Source: Nostoc sp. CHAB 5834 (GTDB taxonomy: Bacteria; Cyanobacteriota; Cyanobacteriia; Cyanobacteriales; Nostocaceae). From it: a DNA stretch of 64,000 nucleotides. The DNA lies in contig JAIVFU010000007.1 in the NCBI GenBank assembly GCA_020829485.1, positions 79,150-143,149 of the forward strand. Reading direction: 5' to 3'. Both the position numbers and the translations under genes were made by a program. Below the pieces are notes generated by a model. That model saw only the letters and a program-made list of their open reading frames with translations. It made no database searches and was not told the origin of the DNA. The first letter of the stretch is position 1, and every line of letters begins with the position of its first letter. This document shows positions 18,459 to 28,508 of the stretch, in pieces.

Positions 18459-20987
18459 TTACGCTTCGGCGGGTTGATATTCTTGTTGTCTTTCCACAAA
18501 AGTCTGGACACGCGTGCGGTAATTTCTCACAGTCTCATCTACCCATTCGCGATCGTTGCTATTTGCATACAAATGCACCAGTGGTTCGCTGGCATCAGGT
18601 AAAACTAACAGCCAACTGTCATCGTAGGGCTGACAAATTTTCACTCCATCGATAAGTTCTAGATTTTGGGCTGGATGAGTTTCCACCAAGTAACGCATCA
18701 AAGCACCCTTAGCTGTCCACGGACAACGGACTGTATAAGTTTTGTGAATTACACGGGGCAATTCCGATCGCGCAGCAGCAAGCGATCGCTCCTGTATAGT
18801 CAACATTTCAATTATCTTGGCAATGCAGAACATCGAATCAAATCCCGGATGCAGTTGCGGGAAAATAAAACCTGTATCTCCACTACCTCCCAATACCACA
18901 TTTGGGTTTTTTTGACAAGCCTCCATTAAAGCTGTAGGGTTAGCTTTGGTGCGAATCACTCTACCATCGTGACGACGGGCGACTTGTTCAATAGCACTGG
19001 AAGCATGGACTGGCACTACTACCGTTCCTCTGGGGTTAGCCGTCAGAATCATGTCTACCATCAGTGCTGTTAACATTTCTCCACGAATTGGGAAGCCTGA
19101 TTCATCAACTAAAATCAGCTGTTCTCCATTAGCCGAGACTTGCACACCAAAGTTAGCTTTCAACGCCTCCACTACATGACCTAATTGAGTCAGCAATCCT
19201 TCCCTGTCAGTGATTGACATCGCGCTTTTATTGACACTGGCATTTAGTACTACCGCATCAGCGCCAAATTTATCTAGCATTTGGGGTAAAACTGCCCCCG
19301 ATACTGCATAAACATAGTCAATCACCACTTTTGCGCGGCTGTTGCGGAGTGTATGAACATGCAAAAGTTTCTCAAAAGCAGTGCAGTAGCGATCCATAAC
19401 TTGGCTAGGATAAGATACATCACCAATTTCATGAATTAGCGCCCGCCGCATATCCTCCTTAAAGTAAGCTCCTTCAATTTTCTTTTCCAGGGCTTTGGTG
19501 ATATTAATGCCCTTGGCATCCATAAATTCAATCAAAATGTAGTCAGGGCGATCGGGGTGTACCCGCACATGAATACCCCCAGTTACCGACATTGTGGGTA
19601 TAACCGTGCGGGCAATGGGGATAGCTGTAGCATCGAGGTTTTGAATATCAATACCTACTGACATCAAACCAGCAATAAGCGATCGCGTCACCATCCGAGA
19701 GATATTACGCTGGTCACGGGAAACCGTTACCTTAGAACCAGGTTTTAAGGTAGAACCGTAAGCAGATCCCAATTTCACGGCGAATTCTGGGGTGATGTCG
19801 ATATTAGCTAATCCTTGGACACCACGTTGCCCAAATAAATTCCGTTGGGCGGTGTTCCCCCAAATTAAGTTAATGTTTAAAACTGCCCCTGACTCAATCT
19901 TTTTACTGGGCCAAACGCGCACGCCAGGGCTAATTTGGGCTTCTTCTCCCACGGTGGAAAGCGAACCCACAACCGCAGCTTCTAATACTTGAGCGCGGCG
20001 GTCTACACGAGTGCCACGGGAAATCACGCAGGCAGAAAGTGCTACTTCCTCGCCAATGAATGCACCATTCCACACTATCGGACGTTTGAGATTCGCATCA
20101 GCGCCAATAGTGACATTATCTCCAATTACGGTTCCCGCCTCAATTTGGACTCTTGCACCGATGCGGCAATTATCACCAATTACTACTGGGGTTTGAATCA
20201 CAGCCGTCTGGTCAATGTAAGTGTTTTGACCTACCCATAATTCATGGGAAACTTGTTTGTAGGCACAATCTAGTTGCACTTTCCGATCTAAGGCATCATA
20301 CTGAGCCTCACGATAGGCATCTAAGTGACCGACATCACACCAGTAACCTTGAGCAATGTAACCATACAGGGCTACATCTTTTGCTAGTAGCAGAGGGAAT
20401 AAGTCTTTGGAAAAGTCACATTCAACGTTTGCTGGCAGATATTCTAAAACTTCTGGTTCGAGAATGTAAGTGCCAGTGTTGACGGTATCGGAAAAAATTT
20501 CACTACTAGAGGGTTTTTCTAAAAATCGCCGAATTCGTCCTTCCTTATCGGTAATCACCACCCCAAACTCAATTGGGTTGGGAACCCTGGTTAAAATTAA
20601 AGTAGCTTTCGACTTATTTTGTTTGTGAAATGCGATCGCACCCGTGAGGTCAAAATCTGTTATGCTATCACCGCTAATGACTAAAAAGGTTTCATCAAGA
20701 AGTTCAGCAATGTTTTTCACACAGCCTGCTGTACCCAGAGGCTGATCTTCTTCGACGGCATAAGTCATCTGGACGCCAAAATCACTGCCATCTTGAAAAT
20801 AGTCTCGCAAGACATCAGGTAAATAATGTAATGTCGCAATAACTTCTGTAATTTGATGTCGTTTCAGGAGATTGATAATATGTTCGGCTATTGGTCGATT
20901 AAGGATCGGCACCATCGGTTTAGGCAGATCGCAAGTTAATGGGCGAAGCCGCGTTCCTGAACCCCCCGCCATCAGTACTGCACGCAT
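18459..20987 (-). CDS. Sugar-1-phosphate nucleotidyltransferase fused to phosphomannomutase-like domain
   Basis: 842 residues. The N-terminal nucleotidyltransferase domain (1-235) has the signature [13 protein letters not shown] and [12 protein letters not shown], with GDSITDFD as metal site, and fits mannose-1-phosphate guanylyltransferase/GDP-mannose synthesis. Left-handed beta-helix hexapeptide repeats follow (about 255-345: [18 protein letters not shown] and similar). Residues 380-842 match the phosphomannomutase/phosphoglucomutase fold, but the catalytic serine loop (normally TASHNP) reads RVHPDRP at 475-481. The mutase half is therefore probably non-catalytic, as appears usual for this cyanobacterial fusion family. 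Likely role: NDP-sugar supply for exopolysaccharide or glycolipid. Monocistronic here. Confidence 0.85.
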   Translation of the reverse strand: MRAVLMAGGSGTRLRPLTCDLPKPMVPILNRPIAEHIINLLKRHQITEVIATLHYLPDVLRDYFQDGSDFGVQMTYAVEEDQPLGTAGCVKNIAELLDETFLVISGDSITDFDLTGAIAFHKQNKSKATLILTRVPNPIEFGVVITDKEGRIRRFLEKPSSSEIFSDTVNTGTYILEPEVLEYLPANVECDFSKDLFPLLLAKDVALYGYIAQGYWCDVGHLDAYREAQYDALDRKVQLDCAYKQVSHELWVGQNTYIDQTAVIQTPVVIGDNCRIGARVQIEAGTVIGDNVTIGADANLKRPIVWNGAFIGEEVALSACVISRGTRVDRRAQVLEAAVVGSLSTVGEEAQISPGVRVWPSKKIESGAVLNINLIWGNTAQRNLFGQRGVQGLANIDITPEFAVKLGSAYGSTLKPGSKVTVSRDQRNISRMVTRSLIAGLMSVGIDIQNLDATAIPIARTVIPTMSVTGGIHVRVHPDRPDYILIEFMDAKGINITKALEKKIEGAYFKEDMRRALIHEIGDVSYPSQVMDRYCTAFEKLLHVHTLRNSRAKVVIDYVYAVSGAVLPQMLDKFGADAVVLNASVNKSAMSITDREGLLTQLGHVVEALKANFGVQVSANGEQLILVDESGFPIRGEMLTALMVDMILTANPRGTVVVPVHASSAIEQVARRHDGRVIRTKANPTALMEACQKNPNVVLGGSGDTGFIFPQLHPGFDSMFCIAKIIEMLTIQERSLAAARSELPRVIHKTYTVRCPWTAKGALMRYLVETHPAQNLELIDGVKICQPYDDSWLLVLPDASEPLVHLYANSNDREWVDETVRNYRTRVQTFVERQQEYQPAEA

Positions 20988-21168
20988 AAATCCTCCTTAA
21001 CTAGTTACAGCCTTCGCTGCTTGAAAACGTATCAGATATATTTTTTTCTTCTTTCTCTAGTCTCCTATGGATATCGATATTTGAGGAACTTCCACAAGAT
21101 GCATTACCGCAAGGCGGAAGTCACGCATTGAAAAATCAAAACTTTTAAGTTTTGTAGATCAAGGCTTT

Positions 21169-21329
21169 GGTGTCAACTTAAGCTAAAATGCATGTCCCAC
21201 AGGCGTTTTACCCCCCTTAATCCCCCCGATGCATTGGGGGGAAAAAGAAATCCAGTTCCCTCCCCTTTCTAAGGGGAGGGTTAGGGTGGGGTGACGCGGT
21301 GAGTGATGGAAAGCTAGAGAACTTACGAA
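21169..21329. repeat. Gamma-family element, right end missing
   Basis: Begins GGTGTCAACTTAAGC and contains the same interior as 39009-39219 (TTACCCCCCTTAATCCCCCC and GGTTAGGGTGGGGTGACGCG) but stops after GGAAAGCTAGAGAACTTACG without the GTTAAGTTGACAC end. The rest of 20988-21613 is repeat-rich and holds no gene. Confidence 0.7.
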
Positions 21330-21340
21330 AGATGTGGTTT

Positions 21341-21437
21341 TTAAGCCAATACGGTTCAGTTGAAGAAAATTGTAGTTTGGGTTTCGTTCCTCAACCCAAC
21401 CTACACCTTTCTACTAACCCAAGCGTATTGCATTGAC
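21341..21437. repeat. Zeta-family element, copy 2 (degenerate)
   Basis: AAGCCAATACGGTTCAGTTG on the left and CCCAAGCGTATTG on the right are inverted relatives. The interior has the GTTGGGTTTCGTTCC hairpin repeat. Confidence 0.5.
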
Positions 21438-21613
21438 GGTTCACGAGTTTTCAGTCAACAGTCAACAATCAACAATCAACGACTTTAAGTAGAATAATTT
21501 ATTTTTTGGAGTTCCCTAAATAAGTTAGCTACTGATTTTTCCATTATTCTGACTCCTGAATTGTTACGAATTTAGATTGAGTTTATGAATTACTTTGACT
21601 AAGTTTTAAAAGA

Positions 21614-24600
21614 TTAATTCGGCTTACCTGTAATTGTGAATGCTGCCCAGTAGTAAGGATGATTATAAAGATTTTTATCTGATGCCATTTTACTATTTCT
21701 ATATAGTTGTGTGGCTAAATAAGTTTGAATTCGCAATTCTTCAGGATGCAAATTATTTAAGACATCTTCATACCATTTTGTCAGTTCTCCAGCAGTTAGT
21801 TCTTTCAGCCATCGCGTTGCTTCAGCTAAGGCAGTAACTGCTGATTTATTAGGCTGTAATCGTCGGTAAAACTCTATCATCACCAAGGCACTAGCTGAAG
21901 ATTCTACACTCCAGAGAGTACTTACTACATGAGGAACGCCTTGACTCACAAAACTAGTCACTAAACTTACATATTCGCTGCTGATAGTGTGGTTGCTAGT
22001 AGTTAAATTTTCACAAGCAGAGAGGGTAATAAGGTTGTAACTTGCTAGATTTTGTTGGCAGATTTCAGCTAGAGTAATTTTGTCTTCACCGGCTAATGCT
22101 AATTCTGATTTTTTAGGTTCAATTAAATTATTAGTGACATGACCAGTGAAATGTAAGATATTGTAACTATCAAATAAGGCGTTTTCAACAATATTTTTTC
22201 TAGCTTCTAAACCCTGAATTCTTTGGATATTATTGAACATCTGGCTAACAACTTCCGACTCAAGTTTGGCAAATTTGAGTGTGGGATAACCTGTATTTTC
22301 TGGATGTTCAATACTGAGCAGTAATTGATTTTGCCATTGCCAGATATCCTCAGTTATTATTGATAAACCTATTTGGGCACTAGGTAGATAGGTAACGCTA
22401 AAATTTGACTCCACATTCGGCAATTCTTCCGGCGATGGGGAAGGAAGATGGAAAAGGGTGTGAATGGGCAATCTGTACAAGTCACGGTGAGGAATTAAAA
22501 CCAGTTGGGTGATGCCTTCAAGTTCCTGTGCAATTGTAGAAATATTCAGGATTTCATAGAGTTGCAATAGCTTCTGTTCCATATCAACTCGCCAAGAATG
22601 CTGGCTTTTACTTTCTTTATCTTGGGCGGTGCTGCGATATTCTTGGTATTGTTGATGCCAATCTTCTAGCCATTTTTCAAATTCAATTAGGCGTTGTACT
22701 GCTTCGGGTAGAGGTAATTCATTTAGACGGATAGCGTCTTCTCCTAAAGGTATTGCCCCAGCATCTTGCATGGGTGTAAATAAGAGGATTGGTGATGGCG
22801 CTTGGTCTTTGAGAATAAATGTGTGTAAGGCGACTGGACTAATATGCCAGTAAATAATTGCTGTTGTGGGATTGAATAGTTGTTGAATTGCGCCATAATA
22901 AGGCGAGTAAATATTATCATTCCAGCCATAAAGCAGCCAGTTTAAACAAGCATTTTTGCCTTGTTCGGCAATTTCCCAGGCTTCAACTAAATCACCGGAC
23001 TCTACGGCTAAATCAACTGCTAATTGATCAAAGCCTGCAAATTTCAGGGCTAACTGTTTTTTACTTTCGTCGGAGCGAGTTTCTTCACTCAGTAATTGTT
23101 GCAATAAATCTGTACCGCGTTGCAGCAATTCTTGAACTTGTGTTGTTTGTCCCAAACCCATCAGCACTTTGCTTAGAGATTGCAAAACCTCTAGGTGCAT
23201 CTGGGGAAAATATTCTAGTGTAAGAGTTAGCAGCGCTTGATGGTACTCAGATGCGGCTTTGCGCCAATAATCGCGGGGATTAGTATTTTTTTTGCCTTGA
23301 TCGTAGTAAGTATTAGCGATCGCAAAATGCAATCTACCCCAACCTTCTGGGTGGGTATCTGTCCGCAGATGTTTTAACCCTTCCTCGTAGCTGGCTAATT
23401 TCCCCTCGTAGCCACCTTGTTGTAAGGCGGGATTTGTCGCTGTTATACTACTCGAAATCTGCAATGCCTCAGCATTGACTAAATGACCGATCGCAGTTCC
23501 TCGACCAATCCAAGCTTCCCAATAATCTTGTTTAATTTGCAAAGCGTTGTCATAACAGGCGATCGCTTCGGCAAATTGTTCTAAATAAAACAATGCTACT
23601 GCCTGATTATACCAAGCTAAGTGAAAGTCGGGTTTAATGGCGATCGTTTGTTGATAGGAGGCGATCGCTTCTTGTCTACGCCCTAAGTTGTCTAACGCTA
23701 TACCCCGGTTGTACCAAGCTAAATAGAAGTCTGATTGAACTGACAGTGCTTTATCCCAGGAGGCGATCGCTTCTGACCATTTTCCCAAATTAAACAGCAC
23801 TACACCCCGGTCTATCCAAACTTCGTGATACTCTGGGTTAATTTCTAGTGCTTTGTCATAGGATATAATCGCTTCTGTAAATTGTTCGCTTACAGCTAGG
23901 GCTATACCACGGTAATACCAGTTTTCTTGGTCTTCTGGTTCCAAATGTAGGGCTTGGTCATAACTAGAAATAGCTTCGGGTAGCCAACCTAATTTAAGCA
24001 GTGCCAAACCCTTGCTAGACCAAGCTTCTTGGTAATCTGGCTTGATTTCTATGGCTTTGTCAAAAGAAGCGATCGCTTCTTGAAAATATCCTAATTCTCC
24101 AAGAGTTCCACCGCGATTGTACCAAGCTTTGTAGAAGTCGGGTTTTAGTTGTGTGGCGGTTTCGTAAGATGCGATCGCTTCATCAAAACGTTCTAAATGG
24201 AACAGCGTCAAGCCTCGGTTAAACCAATATTCTGATAATTGTGGTTGAAGTTCAATGGCTTGGTCATAAGATGCGATCGCGCCTAACAAATCACCTGTTT
24301 TCGCTTGGCTTAGACCTTGATAAAACCACCCTTGACCCTGGGTAACAGGATTATCGCCATGTCGCTCAATTATACTAGGGGAATTGCTGCTTTGAACTGC
24401 CAAATTAGAAGCAAGTTGCTGGACTAAATTGGTACTTTGATCCAATTTCACCCACAACTCATCTAATGTATTAGCCACATTTGGCTCTAAATTGGTCAAA
24501 GTGTTATCCCAGGTTTCCCCTGAGGGAGAAGCTGTTAATTCAGTTCTTTGTCTAGTAAAAAGGAGATTTGCTCCTGTTGTAATTTGAACAACTTCATTAT

Positions 24601-25477
24601 GATCATCAAACCTCAGTTGGGTTAATGAGGTGATTGAATCTTCTGCTGCGGGGAGAGGGAAATTTTCGGGTATTGTGGTTTGGGCATTTTCCCTTTCATA
24701 CTTCAATACCAGTTCCTCTAAATTCTGGGTGAATGTTTCCTCAAAAGAGGAATTTTCAAGCGTTGACGTTATTGGTTCAACATCTGGCTCATTATATTCC
24801 CATAATTGCTCACCTAAGCTGCGGATTAACTCTTGCCCAGGCGAAGTTGGGATAATTTCTTCATTGGTTGTGATTTCTACCACATCTGGCTCATCATACT
24901 CCCATAACTGCTCGCCTAAATTGCGGATCAGTTCTTGTCCTGGAGTAGTTTCTATTACATCTGGTTCATCATACTCCCATAACTGTTCGCCTAAATTGCG
25001 GGTCAGTTCAAGCCCTGGAGTGATGTCTAAATCCTCTTCTGGATAATTCACCTCATCCTCTATCTGTGTAGGTGAGTTTTGCATCAGCCGGATGCCAATG
25101 TCATAAGCAACATCTCCAATTCTGCCAACACCAAGTTCCCCCAATTGCACCATCTTTGTTGCTAAAAGCGGATTTGGTGCTGGTGAAGCTAGCAAGCTTT
25201 CGCCAAACATCACCAACCAGTCTATCCAGCGTTCAGCCGGAATGCGATTTTCTACCCGTTGCAGATACCTCAATGCCCACTGTCGTCCTCGTGCTTGATG
25301 CACGCCTTCTAACAATTGGATAAACAATTGTTCCAGATCCGCATTGGTTAGTTCTGGTAGCATCTCCACCAGATTGTGTCCTCTCGCACCCTTGAGAGAA
25401 CTAGCCTGCTTACTTTCAATAAGGCGCTTTAAAAACCTTCTAAGCGACTGCGATATCCGCCTGAGCATCTGCCACAC
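21614..25477 (-). CDS. TPR-CHAT caspase-like protease
   Basis: 1287 residues. Residues 1-135 form a helical N-terminal domain shared with the small upstream protein. Three copies of PGQELIRNLGEQLWEYDEPD lie at about 154-174, 179-199 and 213-233, with a decayed fourth. A second shared motif (TLDELWVKL..NLVQQLASNLAV) precedes eight to nine 34-residue TPRs (about 385-670, e.g. AWYNRGIALDNLGRRQEAIA). The C-terminal CHAT domain (about 960-1287) has catalytic His1113 (ILHFTGHV) and Cys1155 (ITLSACEN). CHAT proteases are clan CD peptidases; TPR-CHAT proteins act in regulated proteolysis and bacterial immunity. It lies 179 bp downstream of the small protein on the same strand, probably one operon. 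Substrate unknown. Confidence 0.9.
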   Translation of the reverse strand: MWQMLRRISQSLRRFLKRLIESKQASSLKGARGHNLVEMLPELTNADLEQLFIQLLEGVHQARGRQWALRYLQRVENRIPAERWIDWLVMFGESLLASPAPNPLLATKMVQLGELGVGRIGDVAYDIGIRLMQNSPTQIEDEVNYPEEDLDITPGLELTRNLGEQLWEYDEPDVIETTPGQELIRNLGEQLWEYDEPDVVEITTNEEIIPTSPGQELIRSLGEQLWEYNEPDVEPITSTLENSSFEETFTQNLEELVLKYERENAQTTIPENFPLPAAEDSITSLTQLRFDDHNEVVQITTGANLLFTRQRTELTASPSGETWDNTLTNLEPNVANTLDELWVKLDQSTNLVQQLASNLAVQSSNSPSIIERHGDNPVTQGQGWFYQGLSQAKTGDLLGAIASYDQAIELQPQLSEYWFNRGLTLFHLERFDEAIASYETATQLKPDFYKAWYNRGGTLGELGYFQEAIASFDKAIEIKPDYQEAWSSKGLALLKLGWLPEAISSYDQALHLEPEDQENWYYRGIALAVSEQFTEAIISYDKALEINPEYHEVWIDRGVVLFNLGKWSEAIASWDKALSVQSDFYLAWYNRGIALDNLGRRQEAIASYQQTIAIKPDFHLAWYNQAVALFYLEQFAEAIACYDNALQIKQDYWEAWIGRGTAIGHLVNAEALQISSSITATNPALQQGGYEGKLASYEEGLKHLRTDTHPEGWGRLHFAIANTYYDQGKKNTNPRDYWRKAASEYHQALLTLTLEYFPQMHLEVLQSLSKVLMGLGQTTQVQELLQRGTDLLQQLLSEETRSDESKKQLALKFAGFDQLAVDLAVESGDLVEAWEIAEQGKNACLNWLLYGWNDNIYSPYYGAIQQLFNPTTAIIYWHISPVALHTFILKDQAPSPILLFTPMQDAGAIPLGEDAIRLNELPLPEAVQRLIEFEKWLEDWHQQYQEYRSTAQDKESKSQHSWRVDMEQKLLQLYEILNISTIAQELEGITQLVLIPHRDLYRLPIHTLFHLPSPSPEELPNVESNFSVTYLPSAQIGLSIITEDIWQWQNQLLLSIEHPENTGYPTLKFAKLESEVVSQMFNNIQRIQGLEARKNIVENALFDSYNILHFTGHVTNNLIEPKKSELALAGEDKITLAEICQQNLASYNLITLSACENLTTSNHTISSEYVSLVTSFVSQGVPHVVSTLWSVESSASALVMIEFYRRLQPNKSAVTALAEATRWLKELTAGELTKWYEDVLNNLHPEELRIQTYLATQLYRNSKMASDKNLYNHPYYWAAFTITGKPN

Positions 25478-25656
25478 TATTGGATTTTGTTTTTCTAGAT
25501 TGTAGCCATCGTTGTCTTAAAAAAATCATCAATTACGTAAAAATCCATTAGATCGGGACAGGGCTTCCGTCGCAGGTTAACAAAAAATATACAAAACTTC
25601 AAGAGTAGAGTATTACAACGTTACAATTCCCCGATTCGACTCTTGATGCTAAGTGG

Positions 25657-26352
25657 TTAATTTTCTGTTTGCTCTGTGGTCGATTGACCGGCAGGATATA
25701 ATTGATTGATCAATGCCTGGACAAGCAATTCTGGATCATCTGTCTCAACGGCAAGCTGTTGAGCAATCTGCTGGCGTAAGTTTTCATCCTCCTGCAACAT
25801 TACAAACAACTCTTCTAGGGTGACAGTTTGGTATTCTCCCTCCGGGGGGTTTTCTGGCGCATCTACTGACTCTGATATGGGGGCGATTGGCTCAGATGGT
25901 ATTGTGCTAAAAGCGTCTGGGCCTTCATATTCCCAAATTGGTTCGCCTTGATTGCGTGTCAACAACTGCATCCCGATACTATAGGCTAAATCTCCGATTT
26001 CTCCGATGTTCAACTCACCCAATTGCACTAATCGTGCAGCTATTTCATTATTGGGTGTAGGTGATGCTAGCAATCTGTCGCCAAAGCGCCTTAACCACTC
26101 AACCCAGTCTTCAGTTGAAATGCGATGTTCAATATTATGCAGCCACTTTTGCGCCCACGCTTCCCCTCGTGCTTGATGTACTCCTTGCAAAAGTTCGTTG
26201 AAGAGAAATTCCAGATCGGTATCGCTTAAAGGTGGCGCTGGTTCTTTTGGCACATTTCCCCTAGATTTAGAGGCAGTCTGTTTTCCACCGAACAAGCTCT
26301 GAAAAAGCTTTTTGAGCCATTGAAATAGCCGCTTGAGCATCTGCTGCACCAT
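25657..26352 (-). CDS. Stand-alone copy of the CHAT protease N-terminal region
   Basis: 231 residues that align over their whole length with the non-catalytic half of the downstream TPR-CHAT protein: an amphipathic, basic N terminus (MVQQMLKRLFQWLKKLFQ), the helical domain (DTDLEFLFNELLQGVHQARG, WLRRFGDRLLASPTPN, LVQLGELNIGEIGDLAY), one copy of the RNQGEPIWEYEGPD unit (133-146), and TLEELFVMLQEDENLRQQIA near the C terminus. It lacks TPRs and the protease. Likely a partner, adaptor or inhibitor binding through homotypic interaction, possibly membrane-associated through the amphipathic helix. No family recognised. Function inferred from the duplication only. Confidence 0.75.
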   Translation of the reverse strand: MVQQMLKRLFQWLKKLFQSLFGGKQTASKSRGNVPKEPAPPLSDTDLEFLFNELLQGVHQARGEAWAQKWLHNIEHRISTEDWVEWLRRFGDRLLASPTPNNEIAARLVQLGELNIGEIGDLAYSIGMQLLTRNQGEPIWEYEGPDAFSTIPSEPIAPISESVDAPENPPEGEYQTVTLEELFVMLQEDENLRQQIAQQLAVETDDPELLVQALINQLYPAGQSTTEQTEN

Positions 26353-26635
26353 TGAGTTTTGCTTATCCTAAGATTGTAGCGATCGCACTGGACTATGGCG
26401 CTAGTTCAGTCATTAAAATTCTTTGGGGATTGGGGCATTGATAAGAGTAGCCCTTTCAAGGTGAGTAGATGTACTATTCAGATTTTTACGGTATTTCAGA
26501 CATCGGCTGCAATTGAACAAAGAATTTCAGTAAACCAATTCACAATTCGCAATTACGTTATTCTTGGGGGTTGCCCAAATTCAATAAACAACTGTCCGAA
26601 TTCAATATAGGAACTTAGCAAACTTGTTTTTATTA

Positions 26636-26732
26636 AATAGGACTTACGCAAAATATCTCTCAAACTCTGATTTCTCTGTGCCCTCTGTGCCTCTGTGGTT
26701 CGTTATTCCGTAACTCATGCGTAAGTCCTATT
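26636..26732. repeat. Small inverted-repeat element (family iota)
   Basis: 97 bp bounded by perfect 15-bp inverted repeats AATAGGACTTACGCA and TGCGTAAGTCCTATT. The interior contains the TCTGTGCCTCTGTGGTTCG low-complexity sequence. No coding capacity. Confidence 0.8.
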
Positions 26733-26916
26733 AAACACAAAAGCGAACGCAAGAATTGAACCAATACAAAGCGGCGAGTCAAAAGACATCGCACAAAAAT
26801 TTACATCAATTTTTTATCCATAATTCTATGTAAAGTTACTTCTAAAAATACTGATAAGTATAAAATACTACTATATACTTAAATGAGAAAGGCGATCGCG
26901 GACTCTTGGCCGAGGG

Positions 26917-27086
26917 CAGGGCTATTTCGTTCTAAACATAAACCGCCCAGAACTAAAGTTCTTTGGCTTTTAGCTTAAGTCCACTTTAGTGGACTAAAAG
27001 GCGTTTTTAGTCGTCTTTAGACGAATGAGTGCTATTAGCCTCAGAATAAATTCTGAGGCGGGCTAGATGAGAATGAAATAGCCCTG
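26917..27086. repeat. Small inverted-repeat element (family alpha) carrying a cloverleaf
   Basis: Ends CAGGGCTATTTCGTTCT and AGAATGAAATAGCCCTG (inverted, one mismatch). The 9-bp direct repeat GGCCGAGGG flanks it at 26908-26916 and 27087-27095. The interior is a complete cloverleaf module (26943-27061) with hairpins AGAACTAAAGTTCT, AGTCCACTTTAGTGGACT, TCGTCTTTAGACGA and CCTCAGAATAAATTCTGAGG. Confidence 0.85.
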
Positions 27087-27215
27087 GGCCGAGGGCGATC
27101 GCCTTTCATTTAACCCCTACAATTGGAGTCAACTATGATCATGACACAGCTTGCGATGTCTAACTGACGTTAAATTAAAACTTTTCTTGCATTTTGATTT
27201 TTAATTTTAATTCCC

Positions 27216-27767
27216 TTAACTGTTAATAATCTGTTCCACCGCAACAGAAATATCTGGAAACGCCAGAGGTTGAATTGTTCCCGCAGTTAATGTCAGTTTT
27301 GTCGCATACTCTCCGTCTAAAATTTCTCGAAACACCACTAGGTGTAGCTTTTGGAGATTGACAACCCAATACTCTAAAATACCTGCTTCTGCGTAGATTT
27401 TGCTTTTTATCTCTAAATCTTTTTCTAAACTGGAGTTAGCATACTCAATCAACCAGAAAATATTTTCTGGATAGGAATGATGCTCTTGATACTCGCGTCC
27501 TAAACGTTGGACAATGGCAATATCTGGTTCTGGTTCTGAGTCGTTGGGCAACGTGATAGGCTTGGCTTGACGAATTTTGGCGCGTTCAGCCAATAACTTT
27601 GCTAGATACTCACCAGCTTCATCACTACAATAAGCATGGGATTCTCCTTCCGGCGACATTTCGACAATTTCTCCCTTAAGTAGCTCTACTTTGCGATCGC
27701 TCAAAATGCCAGCATCAATCATGCGGTGATATTCGTCAATCGTCCACTTTGCAACAATAACAGTCAT
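27216..27767 (-). CDS. Uma2-family (DUF820) PD-(D/E)XK endonuclease-like protein
   Basis: An intact 183-residue Uma2 protein. Blocks are KWTIDEYHRMIDAGILSDR, KVELLKGEIVEMSPEG, DSEPEPDIAIVQ (catalytic Asp), IFWLIEYANSSLEKD (catalytic Glu) and KIYAEAGILEYWVV (Lys, Glu, Tyr), then the C-terminal beta region ending in FPDISVAVEQII. The restriction-endonuclease fold suggests a nuclease, but the biological role of this hugely expanded cyanobacterial family is unknown. Monocistronic; about 20% longer than the conserved core, as usual. Contrast with the truncated copy at 8033. Confidence 0.9.
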   Translation of the reverse strand: MTVIVAKWTIDEYHRMIDAGILSDRKVELLKGEIVEMSPEGESHAYCSDEAGEYLAKLLAERAKIRQAKPITLPNDSEPEPDIAIVQRLGREYQEHHSYPENIFWLIEYANSSLEKDLEIKSKIYAEAGILEYWVVNLQKLHLVVFREILDGEYATKLTLTAGTIQPLAFPDISVAVEQIINS

Positions 27768-27925
27768 GACGATTGATTCCTCCCAATAATTCTTGATATT
27801 TTACCATCTTAAACGTATTTTAAAGGGAGTCGCAAGCGCGTATGTACTCGTGTAGCCAAGACCTACAATCTAAAACAAATTTTTTAGTAATTTACCCTTT
27901 CAAATATTACTGTAACAACACAAAA

Positions 27926-27952
27926 ACTCCACTTTTTCAAAGTAAGTGGAGT
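27926..27952 (-). terminator. Rho-independent terminator of csbD
   Basis: On the minus strand ACTCCACTT..AAGTGGAGT followed by TTTTTG, 67 bp after the csbD stop. Confidence 0.75.
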
Positions 27953-28019
27953 AATTAATGTTAGACTATGATTAATGAATACTAGTCTAATATTTCTATT
28001 CCCAGTCCAAAAACGTAAA

Positions 28020-28202
28020 TTAATCTAAAGCTTTCTTAAGTTCGTCTTTAATGTTTTCTACAGTGTGAGCAACTTGAGCTTCAGCTTGCTTTGTTTGTCC
28101 TTCAGCTTTATCTTGTGGATTACCGGTTATTTCACCCACAACCTCTTGAATTTTCCCTTCAATATTCTTTGCAGTAGCTTCTACTCTTTTTTCGGCGCTC
28201 AT
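28020..28202 (-). CDS. csbD: CsbD-family general stress protein
   Basis: 60 residues, hydrophilic and helical, with the family pattern ATAKNIEGKIQEVVGEITGNP followed by a Lys/Glu/Gln-rich tail. CsbD proteins are small, abundant, stress-induced soluble proteins of unknown mechanism, under general-stress control in many bacteria. Surrounded by other stress genes (Dps, YflT/ChaB-like). A terminator lies downstream. The start ATG gives MSAEKRVEATAKN. Confidence 0.92.
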   Translation of the reverse strand: MSAEKRVEATAKNIEGKIQEVVGEITGNPQDKAEGQTKQAEAQVAHTVENIKDELKKALD

Positions 28203-28381
28203 GGTTTTTATTTCCAGCTTGTAGTTGATTCAGCTATTACATAAACTAACAGGAGTGTATTATTTTTGACTTCCATCAACCGAGAGAAGATTTTCTTAGA
28301 TTATGTATCTTAAGATAGATACGGGGTGCGACGGAAGACCCAACTTAAAAAATATGAAGAGATCATAAATTCGCTGTGTCT

Positions 28382-28412
28382 AGATCCCCGACTTCGTAAA
28401 AGTTGTCGGGGA
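28382..28412. repeat. Dispersed GATCCCCGAC hairpin repeat, copy 2
   Basis: GATCCCCGACTTC pairs imperfectly with GTTGTCGGGGATC, followed by TAACTTTTCACGAAGG as at 18101. The rest of 28203-28508 shows no gene. Confidence 0.65.
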
Positions 28413-28508
28413 TCTAACTTTTCACGAAGGATTTAGGACTGCTATATACATCTTCATAGAGAATTAGTATAAGTCAAAGCAAATTTTCAACAAAAGGAAA
28501 GTAAAGGA

